DNA of 64,000 nt from Pleurostoma richardsiae (Eukaryota; Ascomycota; Sordariomycetes; Calosphaeriales; Pleurostomataceae). Every line of letters begins with the position of its first letter. Position 1 is the stretch's first letter. Positions 22,618 through 34,300 of the stretch are shown in pieces. The notes under the pieces were generated by a model, which was not told the DNA's origin, ran no database searches, and saw only the letters and a program-made list of their open reading frames with translations. The position numbers and the translations under genes were made by a program. The stretch lies in contig JANBVO010000011.1 in NCBI GenBank assembly GCA_030052745.1, forward strand, positions 1 through 64,000. Direction: 5' to 3'.

Positions 22618-23783
22618 CTAGCAGCGTGTCAGCCTCTTGTGCCGACATACGTGGGGAATACAGGCCGATCACCAGTCATTGAAGGGGCAATCCCCGGCTA
22701 AGCGGACTAATCGGCATTTTGGCCCCCGATCACGGATCCGCTAGTGGTCGGGGCGCCGGGGGAAGATACGGCGCCACTTCCAGGTAGACCGGAGGTAGCA
22801 CACAGTGAGAAAGTTCCACTGGCCTACTAGAGTGTTGGTCTCCAAGGCTCGGACAAGTTGGTGTATCCTCACCTTTGTCTGAAACGTCCCTGAAGAGTGG
22901 TAAACTTGGTACTACACTCAGCAGGAGGGGCATTCGTATCTGGCTGACTTCTTCAGCCGGCCGATGCAGTGCTCTCAGATCCTTTGGGACCCTGCTGGCA
23001 TTGTTGATGAGGCATGCAAGGTAAATCGATATGATGTGTTGAGAGTGAAGTGCTCGTTGTAGCAGCACTGTATTCGAGGACATACGGTAGACTTTACTCC
23101 CAGTACCGTCGGCAGCAAGGGAGTTAAAGAGGCGGTCTTACATTGCGGTATTTGGTATTACGGACCGCCTCATTGGACAAGCAAGTGTCGGTCTGATTCA
23201 CGCCCATCTCTTGCGCTTTCGTGGCTAGTCGCCCTTGAGGCCGGTTTTGAACGTACATTTTCTGTGTCTCGGATGCTTGACTTTCTCCTGCAGCTTCCCT
23301 GAAGGTGCAAGTGCTCGCGTGCTATCTCAGGGGTTGGTCATCGGTGCGTGGATTTGTGTGGGTTCCCTGGGAGCAAACCCTTTGGTTTGGTCCCTTGGAC
23401 CCAGAAATCCCGAGGCTCCCACCAAGTCCACCCCGACCTGCGGTACGCTTGAACCTGTTGCGCATCCACCATCTCCGATGTCAGAATAATCGCTCAGTTA
23501 CACTAGTGAAGCTTGCCGCTTCAAGCCTGCATGTAATTCCGCCTAGTGGTATCTATCGCCGTAGGTACCGAGGGCGGTACGTACAGCCTCCTGCTGAACT
23601 GTATATATATATCACCTTGATTCCTCCCACACGAGACGCTTTCCCTCACGATACACTCCCATCTCTTCCGCTCTTGTTCAACTCGCCCACTTTCGTCAGC
23701 TCCCGCGAATCTTACCGTGGATACTGCCCACCGCAGTCAGCAACAAGACTCAACACTCACAACCCACTCACACAACATCCACC
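22618..23783. other. intergenic or unresolved upstream exons
   Basis: Contains the possible first exon of the unrecognised - strand gene (23083-22730, starting MSSNTVLLQRALHSQH) and the promoter and leader of the small + strand gene at 23784. Two different frames look mildly protein-like between 22.74 and 22.87 kb, so no model is proposed. Confidence 0.35.
23602..23612 (+). promoter_or_regulatory. TATA element of the 73-residue gene
   Basis: A run of alternating T and A (TATATATATA) lies 172 bases before the ATG at 23784. The leader between them is C/T-rich, as is usual at fungal transcription starts. It is the clearest TATA-like element in the window. Confidence 0.55.
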
Positions 23784-24094
23784 ATGTCTTCAGCAGGAGC
23801 CGGCGCGTCCACCAAGGCCCAGCCTGACAAGATCCAGTCTATCATTGAGACTCGTCCTGTCAAGTTTCACATCCAGACTGGGGGTGCCAAGTACGCGTGT
23901 GAAATTCACCCCAACCGTCCCACATAGTAAGTTGAAGTCAAGTCAAGCAATGGCGATCAGCACAGCCAAGCTTCGCCTGCATGGGGCAGTGGCAGTGAGG
24001 CTAACTTTCCACCAGTGAGCGTGTGAAGGCCTCCTCTACGTCCATCACCTCGGCCTCATCCACGTCAAGCGCCTCCACGACCTCGTCCAAATAA
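23784..24094 (+). CDS. small 73-residue protein, Ser/Thr-rich tail
   Basis: Two exons (23784-23926 and 24016-24094) joined by an 89-nt GTAAGT...CAG intron give 73 residues. I do not recognise a named family. The first exon, MSSAGAGASTKAQPDKIQSI then IETRPVKFHIQTGGAKYACE, looks like a compact conserved core with one cysteine. The second exon is almost only Ser, Thr and Ala and ends in SSK. The ATG sits in a good fungal context (CACCATG), and a TATA element and pyrimidine-rich leader precede it. The tail lacks a following hydrophobic stretch, so GPI anchoring is not indicated, and there is no signal peptide. The high-quality promoter and leader suggest strong expression. Function is unknown. 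Confidence 0.7.
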
Positions 24095-27062
24095 GACCTG
24101 TGTGCAAATCCTTCTGCTGGCTTGCGGTCCTGCCGTGACTCTGGTCGCGGACAATCAAAGGCATCTGGAAATGCACATCAGCTCAGGGGTGTTCTTTCTA
24201 GTGCGCGCATAGAAAAGGAATGGCGGGCATATCGGAGTTCTCGGTGCAGAGTCGAGTCTAGGGGGTCGACGCCACATCCTGCATCGATGGCCCTTGCCTT
24301 GATCGGGAAAGCCGCACGGTGATGGGGTGGGTATCTCGGGTATCTCTCAAGCCTTCCTCGGCCACTCGGTACCTCCGTCTTGGTACGGAGAAAAGAGCGG
24401 GACTGGCGCTCCTCCGTCCCACTCGCGACTTCGGGGTTTCGGCGTCGGCACGCATTTATCATTTTCCAACGACCATCTTTCCCTGCGCTCGTCGAGAGCA
24501 GTTATGTCGGAAGAGAGTTTCTTGATATCCCTAATTGTTTTTCAAGTGTATCCCACGTTGACAAGTGGACTCTAGCTCGAAATGACAAAAAGTTTTCTTT
24601 GACGTTCAATATGCATGTTCGGTGTTTTCTGCTTCGGCTTGCTCGGATGGAGCCCCTTTCGTGTCACTGCTGTCGAGCCTGGCCGGATCGTCCATGGAGT
24701 TCTTAACAGGTTACCCTCCTCGCTCCCAGGGTTCTCGTCGGCTCGAATGCCAAGATTCCGAAAGGGACACTGTCTCCACTGGAGTCGGTGAACAGCTGCA
24801 ATATCACTGTCTTCGCCGGCCCTTTGATAGGGACGGCGAACACAACCGCTGCCGTTTCGGCCACTGGCGAGTGGGCCGTGCTTTGGTCGACTTTCCTAGA
24901 CGAAAAGGCCGTTCGATGCACTTGACATCATCAGCTCGCCAACGCTCCTGACTCAGGTGCTGCCACCTGAAGCGGTGGCAAGATTAACACGTCGGTGTTC
25001 CTCACCGCCGGTCCGGGAGAATCACCGAGGAACTTAGAGTCGCGAGGAAACGGAGCTTTGTGGGCTCACGAAGACGGCTCTTGGCATGCTGGTCGGCGGG
25101 TGATGTGCTCACCATCGTCCATCCGGTAAGTTACGGGTTTGATCACCGGCGCTGCACTGTTGTATGCCACGGGCCGAAAGGCGCCTTTTGGGTCCGAGGC
25201 TGTCCATGGGGCTGATTAGGCGATTGACGTTCCTCTCGTCAGGGGTGCTGCCGGCTTGCCATGACACTCTTCCATGGTGCGGCGGGTTTTCAGCTCATAG
25301 CGAACTCTTCGTCCCCTCACACTAATCGCATGACGCGGCAAGTTACCATCTCGTTATACTGAGGAGAGAACCCCAATCCTACGGAAAGCGTCTTGCTGAG
25401 TCCGAAACCACCTTTGCAAGTTCACCTGACGCACAGATGTACATGCCGAGAACCATCGCGACATAGCTAATATGGTAAGCATTCAGTGCGAGTTTGGCCA
25501 CTCACTCTTGTTGGTCAACCTTGTCAGCACCTTCAAAGACACAGACGGATGCGCGTCGCATTTTACGAATTGGGAAGACCGGTGCTTGCATACCACGAGT
25601 TATCAACTCGGAAGGATTGCACGGGTGTTATCTCCCTTTGAAGGAGGGACGCGGTGGCAGCTTTACAGGGGATGAGCTGCTCAGGAATTATAAGGGCATC
25701 AAGAGAGACATGCTCTTCGACTATGTTCGTAATGGCAGGTCGCGTCCGACAGAAATTCCTTGCTCCTCTAGTCGGTGGCCGCGCAGTACCCTGCATTTGC
25801 CTCCATGGTCAAGGCATGCACTTACGTGCTGGAGGAATATCAAGATTCCGAATCGAGAAACTATCAACATTTTAGTCACATGGATAGATCGGGGCCCTCA
25901 TAAGACTTGGAAAGAGGTATATCTTTGTTGAATGGAGAGCTGATGTCGGACTACCGAAGCACCTATGCATATGTTGACAGGTTATGTGTGAGATTCAGTC
26001 AGTCCGCTGCTGTCTACGCTAGCAAGGCAGCAGCTTAACTCTTGATATTTATTGTCCGGCGACAGAGCCGGTGACAGCTCCGTAAGCCATGGAAGGATGT
26101 CCGTTGCTATATTGGCGACGGCTGGCGTGGACATCGGACAGAGTACGTCAGCTTTCAGGCAGGGAGACCGTGAGACAACACGATTAAGAGGTGGCACGCT
26201 TTATTGACCCAGGGAGAAATCCTTCCCTATAACATCAAATAGTTAGATCGGATGAGGGAAACTTCGATGAGGATGCTGCCTTGTAGTCTGCCCAACAAGG
26301 AGATAACTGCAATAAAGTTCAACAGCTGAATCAGTGAGCCTCATTGAGCCTTGGGTGTGGAGGGGCTTACGAGGACGAAACCGTCAAAAGTGTAGCCGCG
26401 TTCCGGATGGATGCTACCTTGCCGTAGTCGTCATCATGAAAGTATAGAGACCGGCAAGACGGGCAAAACGCCACACCACTTGCAGGTACAAATACCTGGT
26501 CAACGGTTCTTAATCAGTCCATTATCAGTTCAACCCAGCACAGCCGCCCGGCGGGAGTCCTCTCTTAAAGCGGGAGTGATCCACTCGTAGTCTGTTGGGG
26601 CAGTTTCTCTCTCCCCTCTTTCCTACGGGAATATCCTCTTCCTCAAAACACCAAAATCTTGACAAGAGGGACACGAGATGCCTGTCCCACTCGCTGCAAA
26701 GGGTACGTACATGAACTGTCTCTCTGAAAGCCCTGTCGGGTTTCACCTTGATCTGCTGCCTCGGTCTGGCCAAGGGCCGTGATCACCGCGGGGTCAGCGC
26801 TTTTGCGAATCAAAGTGCCTGCCTGCGCTATGGTGGCGAGGGACGACCGCGCAATCCTCCGCACCGCAACTCTACGCTACACTATAACGCCCCTTTCGCG
26901 TCCTCGAGCCTCGACTTTCCTGTCCTAATGGCTTCTCTTTGCACTCTTTGACTCCTCCAACTCGCAAAAGACGAAGCTTCCGCTGCAGATTCCACCTTTG
27001 CCGTGCCTTCACGGCCCTTCTTCCCTCTTTGCCCGTTACCCTTAATCGATAAGCGATAAGAT
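24095..27062. other. 3-kb gene-poor stretch
   Basis: No gene can be supported. The least random frame is 24731-24925 (+), which contains SNAKIPKGTLSPLESVNSCN and then ITVFAGPLIGTANTTAAVSA. It has no start codon of its own and no recognised family. A 145-codon frame at 25494-25931 (+) is also without recognisable features. The last 300 bases are pyrimidine-rich and presumably serve as promoter and leader for the gene at 27063. Confidence 0.45.
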
Positions 27063-28232
27063 ATGCCTCCTGTTAACCAAGCTGTGCTTGCTTCAGCGGG
27101 CGTCATCGCCATCTCTGTAGCTGTGGCAGCCGCCATAGCTATCTACGAGTCCCCCGAGATTCGCCGTGCAGCAGAAGACCTGCGGCGACGTATCGCAATT
27201 GCCTTACACTCCCTCGGCGACGGCATCAATCCTCCCGACCGGAACCCAAGCGAACCCCTCTTTAATAGGCCCGAAGATGCAGAAGGCTTCCTCCAATCCC
27301 GAGGGGCCCTCGGTCGCGACATGGGTGTGGATGCCGACGATGAGACCCGCCGGAGGCAGCGGGAGGAGCTGATGTACTGGAATTCCCTGAAGGAGAAGAA
27401 GGAGCAGGAGCGGCTGCAGGCCGAGGCCGAGGCCCTCAAGGCGGAGGCACTCAAGGCTCGCCAACGGAGCGGAATGGTTGGGTCTTCATTCGACGACTTC
27501 ATGCAGGAGGACAAGACGAGCGAGAAGGGTACCTATGTCTTCAACACCGGTGCGGATGTCCTCCGCGACGACACAGGCCTGGTTCGTCGCCGTGGCGCAG
27601 AGGGCGTCCGCGGACTAAACTCCTCGGTCATTTACGCCAACCCCTTTAGCGACGAACATGGGATTGACTTCGACGACCACTCTGCTACCGAGGCGAGCCA
27701 TATATCTCCTGCCAAGGACGAAATCATGTCAGATGCCTCCACCGACATCTACAACGCCACCGAGAAGACCCCGTCAGTAGCACCGTCGCACACCTTATCC
27801 GCCCAACCCTCACCACCTGCCCTAGTCAATATCGAGGAGGCTCACGAGCAAGATCCCTTGCTCGAGCGCCAACTTGCTGAAGACGAGTACATGACAGCTG
27901 GGCAGGAGCACCAGGAGGATGCCTATGCCTCCATCCAGGCTTGGGCCCAAGGATCCTCCACGGGATTCTACTCACCCCTTCCCGTGTCTCCCGCGGCACC
28001 GCTGTCCGAGCCGGAGCTGATTAGCAACGGAGCACTGACGCCCACTGACTCCGCGTCTCTTGCGGGATCTGGTGAGGACATTGGCAACGACGCCAACTCG
28101 TCCCGCGCGGGTGATGAAGGCCGCTACTATGACGTGATGAGCGAGGATTCGGATGGCATGGCCACTCCGACGAGCTGGACGGAGGTGGGTAGCGTGGTGA
28201 GCGAAAGCGACAACGGCGTGGCCCGCGCCTAG
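27063..28232 (+). CDS. membrane-anchored coiled-coil protein, unknown function
   Basis: Single-exon gene of 389 residues, not assigned to a named family. A hydrophobic segment at about residues 8-28 (AVLASAGVIAISVAVAAAIA) is followed at once by basic residues (RRAAEDLRRRIA), the pattern of an N-terminal signal anchor with a cytosolic body. A Lys/Glu/Arg/Ala-rich helical stretch at about 95-135 (KEKKEQERLQAEAEALKAEA) predicts a short coiled coil. The remainder is acidic, Ser/Pro-rich and probably disordered, with short conserved-looking islands (VIYANPFSDE, TPTSWTEVGSVVSE). Codon use matches the neighbouring genes. Location in an internal or mitochondrial outer membrane is possible but not shown. 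Confidence 0.82.
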   Translation: MPPVNQAVLASAGVIAISVAVAAAIAIYESPEIRRAAEDLRRRIAIALHSLGDGINPPDRNPSEPLFNRPEDAEGFLQSRGALGRDMGVDADDETRRRQREELMYWNSLKEKKEQERLQAEAEALKAEALKARQRSGMVGSSFDDFMQEDKTSEKGTYVFNTGADVLRDDTGLVRRRGAEGVRGLNSSVIYANPFSDEHGIDFDDHSATEASHISPAKDEIMSDASTDIYNATEKTPSVAPSHTLSAQPSPPALVNIEEAHEQDPLLERQLAEDEYMTAGQEHQEDAYASIQAWAQGSSTGFYSPLPVSPAAPLSEPELISNGALTPTDSASLAGSGEDIGNDANSSRAGDEGRYYDVMSEDSDGMATPTSWTEVGSVVSESDNGVARA

Positions 28233-28558
28233 GTCATTTTCTGCGTGTAGGAGTTCCTTAGGATATATACCACTTTCGAGTCATTGGTCAGGCGTTGGGG
28301 TTACTGGTTCCATAGGGATCAGAATTGCGGTCCTTCGAAGATAGGGAATACAACAGGTCTATGCAGACTTTTGGGAATCCAGCGTATGAAAGCGCTTGCT
28401 GCTCGTCCACCATATTCACGCATACACGGTGAGAGAGCTATTATGGCTATGACTCGCTAAGTACGCTTCCCAGGAGTATCACACATTCATACCCAAACAC
28501 CAGAACTCCTGAGTCTAGATCTTTCTCGTGAAGTCTGTCCTTTTAACGCTGCATGCCA
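28233..28558. other. intergenic between convergent genes
   Basis: 3' flanks of the coiled-coil protein gene (+) and the zincin gene (-). No gene seen. Confidence 0.6.
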
Positions 28559-29419
28559 TCATTGCCCGTTGGCCCCCTTGACACTATTAACATAGTCTCC
28601 CCAGAGCTGCTCCACCGGCCGTCCCAGCAGTCCGGTCCAGAAGGCCTTCTCCTCGTACTTGCCCCCCGTCCTCAGCCTCTCGTTGACCCTCCTCACCGTC
28701 CCCTCCCCAAACCTGCCCTCTAGGTACTCCAGGAAGTACGCCGTGTGCTGATACCCGCCGTCCCACTTGCCGCCCGTCTCCTTCCTCCAGTGCGGCGGGC
28801 TCAGCCCGCACTGCAGCCGCACCCAGTCGGCGACGCCCTCGATCAGCCCGCCGGGGCACGTGCCCTTGGCGTCCCACTGGTAGCAGTGCACCAGCTCGTG
28901 CGTCAGCACGCCGGCGATCTCGTCCGCGACGCGCTGGTCCGCCCCCGCGATGCCGGCGATGTAGGCGAGGCTGAAGTGGATCTCCTTGTGGTCGCCGTCG
29001 AGCTCGGAACCGGTCGTGTAGGCGACGCCGCCCATGTCGCGGAGCACGACGGTGACGGAGCGGGTGGGCGGGGCGTGGGTGTGCGGCTCCGAGGGCGAGA
29101 CGTACAGCAGGCGCAGGACGTCGGCGACGGCGCCGGAGAGCACGGAGGAGGCGTTGACGGACGATAGAAAGCGGGGGGCGCCGGGGTGGTTGAGGTCCCG
29201 GATCTCGAGGCGGAGCTTGGGAAGGGGAAAGGGGGACTCTGAGCGGTCGTCCTTGGCGACCTGGCTGGTGGAGGAGGAGGTATGGTTGCCCGGCGCGGGG
29301 AGCGGAGTCGGCGCCGGGGTCGCCGAGGGGGGAGGTGGCGCGGAGTCCGCGCGGGATGTTGGTGGCATGAAGATGAGGACAGGATTGGGGACGGGTGTTG
29401 TTTGGGGGAGGATAGCCAT
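28559..29419 (-). CDS. basic secretory protein-type zincin
   Basis: Single-exon gene of 286 residues with a basic secretory protein (BSP, PF04450) domain over about residues 68-280. The putative zinc site is HELVH (H174, E175, H178) in THELVHCYQWDAKG, followed 17 residues later by GLIEGVADWVRLQCGL, the Glu/Asp-containing helix conserved in this family. The domain also has the expected GGYQHTAYFLEYLE stretch. BSP proteins are predicted metallopeptidases, known best from plant defence and also widespread in fungi; a measured substrate is lacking for most. No signal peptide is seen. The N-terminal 65 residues are Pro/Ser/Ala-rich. Third codon positions are very GC-rich, which produces long shadow frames on both strands. 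Confidence 0.85.
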   Translation of the reverse strand: MAILPQTTPVPNPVLIFMPPTSRADSAPPPPSATPAPTPLPAPGNHTSSSTSQVAKDDRSESPFPLPKLRLEIRDLNHPGAPRFLSSVNASSVLSGAVADVLRLLYVSPSEPHTHAPPTRSVTVVLRDMGGVAYTTGSELDGDHKEIHFSLAYIAGIAGADQRVADEIAGVLTHELVHCYQWDAKGTCPGGLIEGVADWVRLQCGLSPPHWRKETGGKWDGGYQHTAYFLEYLEGRFGEGTVRRVNERLRTGGKYEEKAFWTGLLGRPVEQLWGDYVNSVKGANGQ

Positions 29420-29956
29420 GGATCAGCAAAGAGCACCCTGGTTCCTCTGATGTGCGATGTGTACGGCAGTATCACCACTTGCAAAAGTAAGATGGAAGGG
29501 GAGATTATAGTCGACTCTCCCGCCGCTTCTGGCCGACGAGAATATGAAGTATATCTACGAGGACTGAATAACGGAACAGCTGGTTGCTCTGTCTGAACAC
29601 GCGGCAGTCAAGTTGGCAGGAGGCAGTTAGATGTTGATATAGAGTAAAAAGCTAGGGAGGTGAGGGTCAACGGTGAGCATGCGGTAATTGGTACAGCTGT
29701 GTCTGGAGTACCTTCGTCTTAACGGGGTGGGGATGCTGAGGGGTCGCGACTTCGCTAACGAGTAACTTAGTTCACGGAGAGAAACAATCGGCTGAAACAG
29801 CTCTGCCTCATACTGCCAGTGATGTTTTCCACGCGAAAACCAAAATCATAGAAATATAGGTATACATAACTTGCAAAAATCGAAAAAATCAAGCTTTATT
29901 TCGTTGAGTTATACATAAATCATGGCTAAGTTGGTACGACGCGCATTGGAGGGACT
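29420..29956. other. intergenic, no gene seen
   Basis: Upstream of the zincin and downstream of the histidine phosphatase, both on the - strand. The part near 29.85-29.93 kb is A/T-rich, as expected for a polyadenylation region. Confidence 0.6.
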
Positions 29957-30796
29957 CTACTGTGACTTCTCCAGTGCGCACTCCTCTGTGAAGTGATGCG
30001 CTTGACCGCCACCAGTCTGTTGGCTTTCAGTGCTTGGGTCGTCACCAGATTCTAGAAAGTCCGTAGAGGCGTTCTGTAGCAATAAGGTCGGACCAAAGTC
30101 TTGCTCCAGGCCTGTATCGATATGGATGCCGTACCTTTTCGTGAGGATGTCATCCTCTGTAGCGAACTTGTATGAGCGGGACTCTGTATAAGATCATGCG
30201 TTAATCCCATTTCTTACGAAATTGATTGGCATATGAAAAGACAGACCGCAGAAATCATATCTTGATCCCTCGACAAGATATGCAATGAAACCCCGGTGAG
30301 TGATAAGTAGGATGCTCTTATAAGACTTGGATAGAACACTTAGATGCTGTCGCAGGTCTCGCGCACGCAGTGTGGCGTGCTCGACACTATGTGGAGGGTA
30401 ATCCCACGTCTCGCTACATGCTGAGAAGTCAAACTGGGGGAATTTGGCTATAAGGTCGGCACGACCAACGCCTGTATTGCAGACAGCATCGTGAGCCTCA
30501 CGTAGATCCGGGCAGATTTGCACGTTCACGCGGTTGATGAGAGGGCCAAATGCAAGCAAGGCTGTCTGGATGGTGCGTGTCATAGGCGATATGAGAATCA
30601 GGTCGGGCTCCGTCGATAACCTTAAGTTGCGTGCCTGCTGGCAGCCAAGTCCCGTCAGAGGCGGGTCCCTATGAGGATAACCTCGTTCTATGCTGTAATG
30701 ATGCGTTTAGAAATTGTTTGGAGCCCATCAAGACATCATGGAAGAGGCTTACTTATGGAGCGCCTGTCCATGCCGGAGGATGTGTATCGTCGACAT
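29957..30796 (-). CDS. histidine phosphatase (phosphoglycerate mutase-like)
   Basis: Small phosphatase of the histidine phosphatase superfamily, 238 residues in three exons (30796-30753, 30692-30247, 30183-29957), all phases consistent. The catalytic histidine is in LRHG (H9) at the extreme N-terminus and is visible only after splicing the 44-nt first exon. The family features follow: PPLTGLGCQQARNL, the ISPMTRTIQTA helix with its conserved Arg, the LREAHD acid and the second catalytic His in LLITHRG. The last 65 residues, from exon three, are acidic and polar and may be a species-specific extension. Many fungal members of this type are uncharacterised; substrates range from sugar phosphates to phosphoproteins. 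The divergent neighbour is stu1, about 530 bases away. Confidence 0.88.
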
Positions 30797-31327
30797 GGCG
30801 CACTAACGAGTATGTTTCGTACCTACCTACCTAAGGATATTTTGGAGTAGGTAAGGGAAGAAAGAAAGCATGGCAATTTACCCCGCAATGCCTGTATCTC
30901 ACTAACAATCGAATGAAGTGGGGCAGAAAAGCAGGGGTGCAGGAAGGCAGCTGTTTGGTCAACTGCCCCTATCTATCCGCGTTTGTTCTTGAACGCAGTC
31001 CGCCGCAGCAACCACCTCCCACACATCCCTCCACTATGCTCTCGTCGCAAAAGACAGCAACAACTCGTCGTCGCACCATTTCCACCAAACTTTCCGAGGC
31101 AACCGACCGCGGCTCCATCCACCTTCGCACAGGTCGATACACCTTGCTTCCACTGCTTTGCTGGAGCGCGTCTGATCTGGTGCGTTATCTTAGCGCCATT
31201 GTTGGGGCGACCATCAAAGCGTCAACAAAATATTGTGCGCGCCGCGAGAGCTGACCTCAGATCAACATCAGCCTCAGAGAGCCTCCCCTTTCCGCGCCAG
31301 CGCCATTCGTCCCTCGACGAGAAGGAC
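30797..31327. promoter_or_regulatory. divergent promoter, histidine phosphatase / stu1
   Basis: Shared upstream region of two divergent genes. A TACCTACCTACCTA run lies near 30820-30834, and C/T-rich leader sequence precedes the stu1 ATG. No defined factor site is claimed. Confidence 0.5.
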
Positions 31328-34300
31328 ATGGCAGACAAGATCACCGATCCGCAGGTCACGAACCTGTTGACGATTCTGCGAGCCGACGCCCCGATCGACG
31401 CGAAGGTCGCCCAGGTGACCGCCGTTAAGTCCGGCATCAAGCAGTTCAATGTCCCCGATACCTGCGTCGCGCCGCTCTTTGATGCCCTGCGCACGGCATC
31501 ATCTTCCCAGCATGCTGTCCTCGTCAACGCTGGGTTCACCGCCCTCAACCACCTGCTGACACGCCTGAGCCGGCAAGAGCCCAAGTATCTAGCCAAGGAG
31601 GCCGCGCGCACGATGCCCTTGCTCGTCGAGAAGATGGGCGACCAGAAGGAAAAGTTCCGCGTCACGGCCCTGCAGGCTCTGGGGACTCTGTATAAGGCCG
31701 CGCCGATTGACGTAGAGCGCTCTGTCCGCAATACCGCAATGGTGGGTAAGAATGCCAGAGCGAAGGAGACTAGCTTGCAGTGGCTTCTTCAGGTACGTAA
31801 TACCGTATGGCATGGCCATGTTCCTATCCCTGGACCTGACGCATCCAAACTGACAGCTTGGTAGATGCATAAAGAGAATGGACTTCAGTTTAGGGGCTAT
31901 GTTCCGACCCTGATGGAATTGCTCGAGGATGCTGATCCTGGCGTCCGTGACGTCGCGAAGACCACTGTCATTGAGCTTTTCAGGTATGTTTTCTGCATGT
32001 CTCTGTAGATAGATCACAGCAATACTAATATATACCAGGAATGCCCCCAACACCGCCAAGTCAGACCTGAAGAGACAGTTGAAGAACTTTAAAGTTCGGC
32101 CTGCTATTGAGCAAGCTATTGTTAAGGAGCTTGCCCCTACTTCATCGGCCTCAACTATTCCCAATGAACCCGATGACGTCCCTCCTCCGTCGAGACCGAA
32201 CCTTGCTGCTAGTCTGTCGTCGCTGTCGAGCGAACAGCCCATAACCCCCATGCCTGAGAGCCGGCCCGACGCCGTTGAGCCGTCTTATGTGAACACGCAA
32301 CGCGAGCTTGATGACATTTTCAGAGAAATGCAGCCTCACTTTGAGGGAAGAGAAAGTGAGCATAACTGGTTGAAACGAGAGGAGAGTATTACCAAGCTGC
32401 GACGATTGATGGCTGGGAACGCCGCTACAGACTTCTCAGACTCATTTCTTGCGGGTATCAGAGGGCTGCTGGACGGTATCATCAAAGCTATCATCTCCCT
32501 GCGAACGAGTCTTTCCAAAGAAGGCTGCAGTCTCGTTCAGGACGTTGCCAACACATACGGCCCTGCCATGGACCCGATGGTGGAGTTGCTGATGCAAACG
32601 TTCATTAAGCTCTCAGCGGCTACGAAGAAGATCGCCTCCCAACTGGCGAATACTACGATAGATACGATTATCGCCAAGGCTTCTTATACCCCTCGGATAA
32701 TGCAGCATGTCTGGGGCGCTTGTCAGGACAAGAATGTGCAGCCGAGACTCTATGCGACTGGGTGGTTGAAGACACTGCTCAACAAGGAGGCCGGCCACAA
32801 GAACCACATTGAACATAACGGTGGTCTAGATGTCATCGAGAAGTGCATCAAGAAGGGGCTGAACGACCCTAACCCAGGTGTGCGAGAGAAGATGAGGTCG
32901 ACGTACTGGACCTTTGCAGGAATTTGGCCCGCTAGGGCCGAGGCGTAAGTGCAACTTTCCTCCTTCATCTGGGTTCATCTATGTGTTGACATTACGTATA
33001 GCATAATGAACGCGCTCGATGCGCAGGCCCAGAAGCTGCTACAAAATGACCCAAACAATCCCAACTCCCCCAAGAAACCCGAGGTGGCCGCCCGTCCTGG
33101 GCTCGGCCTTTCTAAGAGCACGATGGGAAGCTCGAAGCCTTCCCTCAGAGAGACAATGTTAGCGCAGAAGAAAGCTGCTATAGCAGCCAGGAACCTTCCA
33201 GCACGACCAGGATCAGCGATGTCCCATTTCTCCCCTGCGCGGACAAACTCGAACACGTCCGCTGCCTCGGCCGCATCTGCAACGACAGCACCAAGCGGCC
33301 GTCATCCAGGGGCAACAGCCGGCTTGTCGGGTGCGCCAGTAAGGCCAGGCAGGAGACGTCCCGAAATGGCGCCTCGACCAGCAACTGCTGGCCCGTACTC
33401 TGTCCGCGGCCACCCTTCCACTGAAACCAACAGTCCTCCCAATACCGTGAGATCTAAAACGGCTGTCACTCCCAAAACCCTAGGAGTCACTCCCAAGCGT
33501 ACTGCCCCAAGCTCACGACCAGGCCATGTGGCAACCGTGAGCGAGTCGAGTCTTCCCACTCCAACAAAGACAATTGGAACGCACAAGGTCACGGCTTCTC
33601 CGAGTGGAAGCCCTGCACGACCAAGAGCGGTAGCCGGTTCTTCTGTTAATGGCAGTAGTCCGTCAAAGGCGCACGAGGACTTCACGCTCGTAGTCCCTAC
33701 CATTCCTAGCTTCAAGTCATCGCCTCCCAAGGAACCGACCCTTTCTGGCCTGAAGGTATCACCCGCGAGGGATGCGTCGCCGGCTCCCGCAGCGGCATCG
33801 CCCACGTCGGCTATGTCGGAAGCAGCACCAACGGATATTCAAGTCGTTGCCGCTACGCCTCCGAGGTCTCTGAAAGTCTTCGAGGACCCCTTCACAGAAG
33901 GCGAAGAAACACCCAGGCCAAAGCCGGTCTTCACTGTCCCGGTGCTAGAAGATAAGCCCGTCAACGCGGCTGCAGCTAGCCTTGTACGCCCTGGGATGGA
34001 AGCTAACGGGGACGAGGCCGATAAGAACACGGTCCTCTCGCCTCAGAAGGTTAAGCAGGATTCTCGTCTCTTAGACAGCGCCATGGCCAAGATCAAGACC
34101 CAGTCACTCGATGTGCATGGTTTCCGGAAGTTGCAGGGCATAATACGTGACAATAAGGTAATGCTCACGGATGAGAAGTTCGATTCATTACTACTCGGCC
34201 TGTTTGAATATCTTCAGTCACCCCTGGAGGGGGTCACGCCTGAAAAGGTGCAGGACGTCAAGGCCCAAATCCTCGCGACAATCAAGCTTCTCCTTAAGAA

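Noticed and set aside
28587-29429. Long Arg/Pro-rich open frame overlapping the zincin gene on the same strand
   Set aside because: It is the shifted-phase shadow of a GC-rich gene; the composition is almost only Arg, Pro, Ala and Gly.
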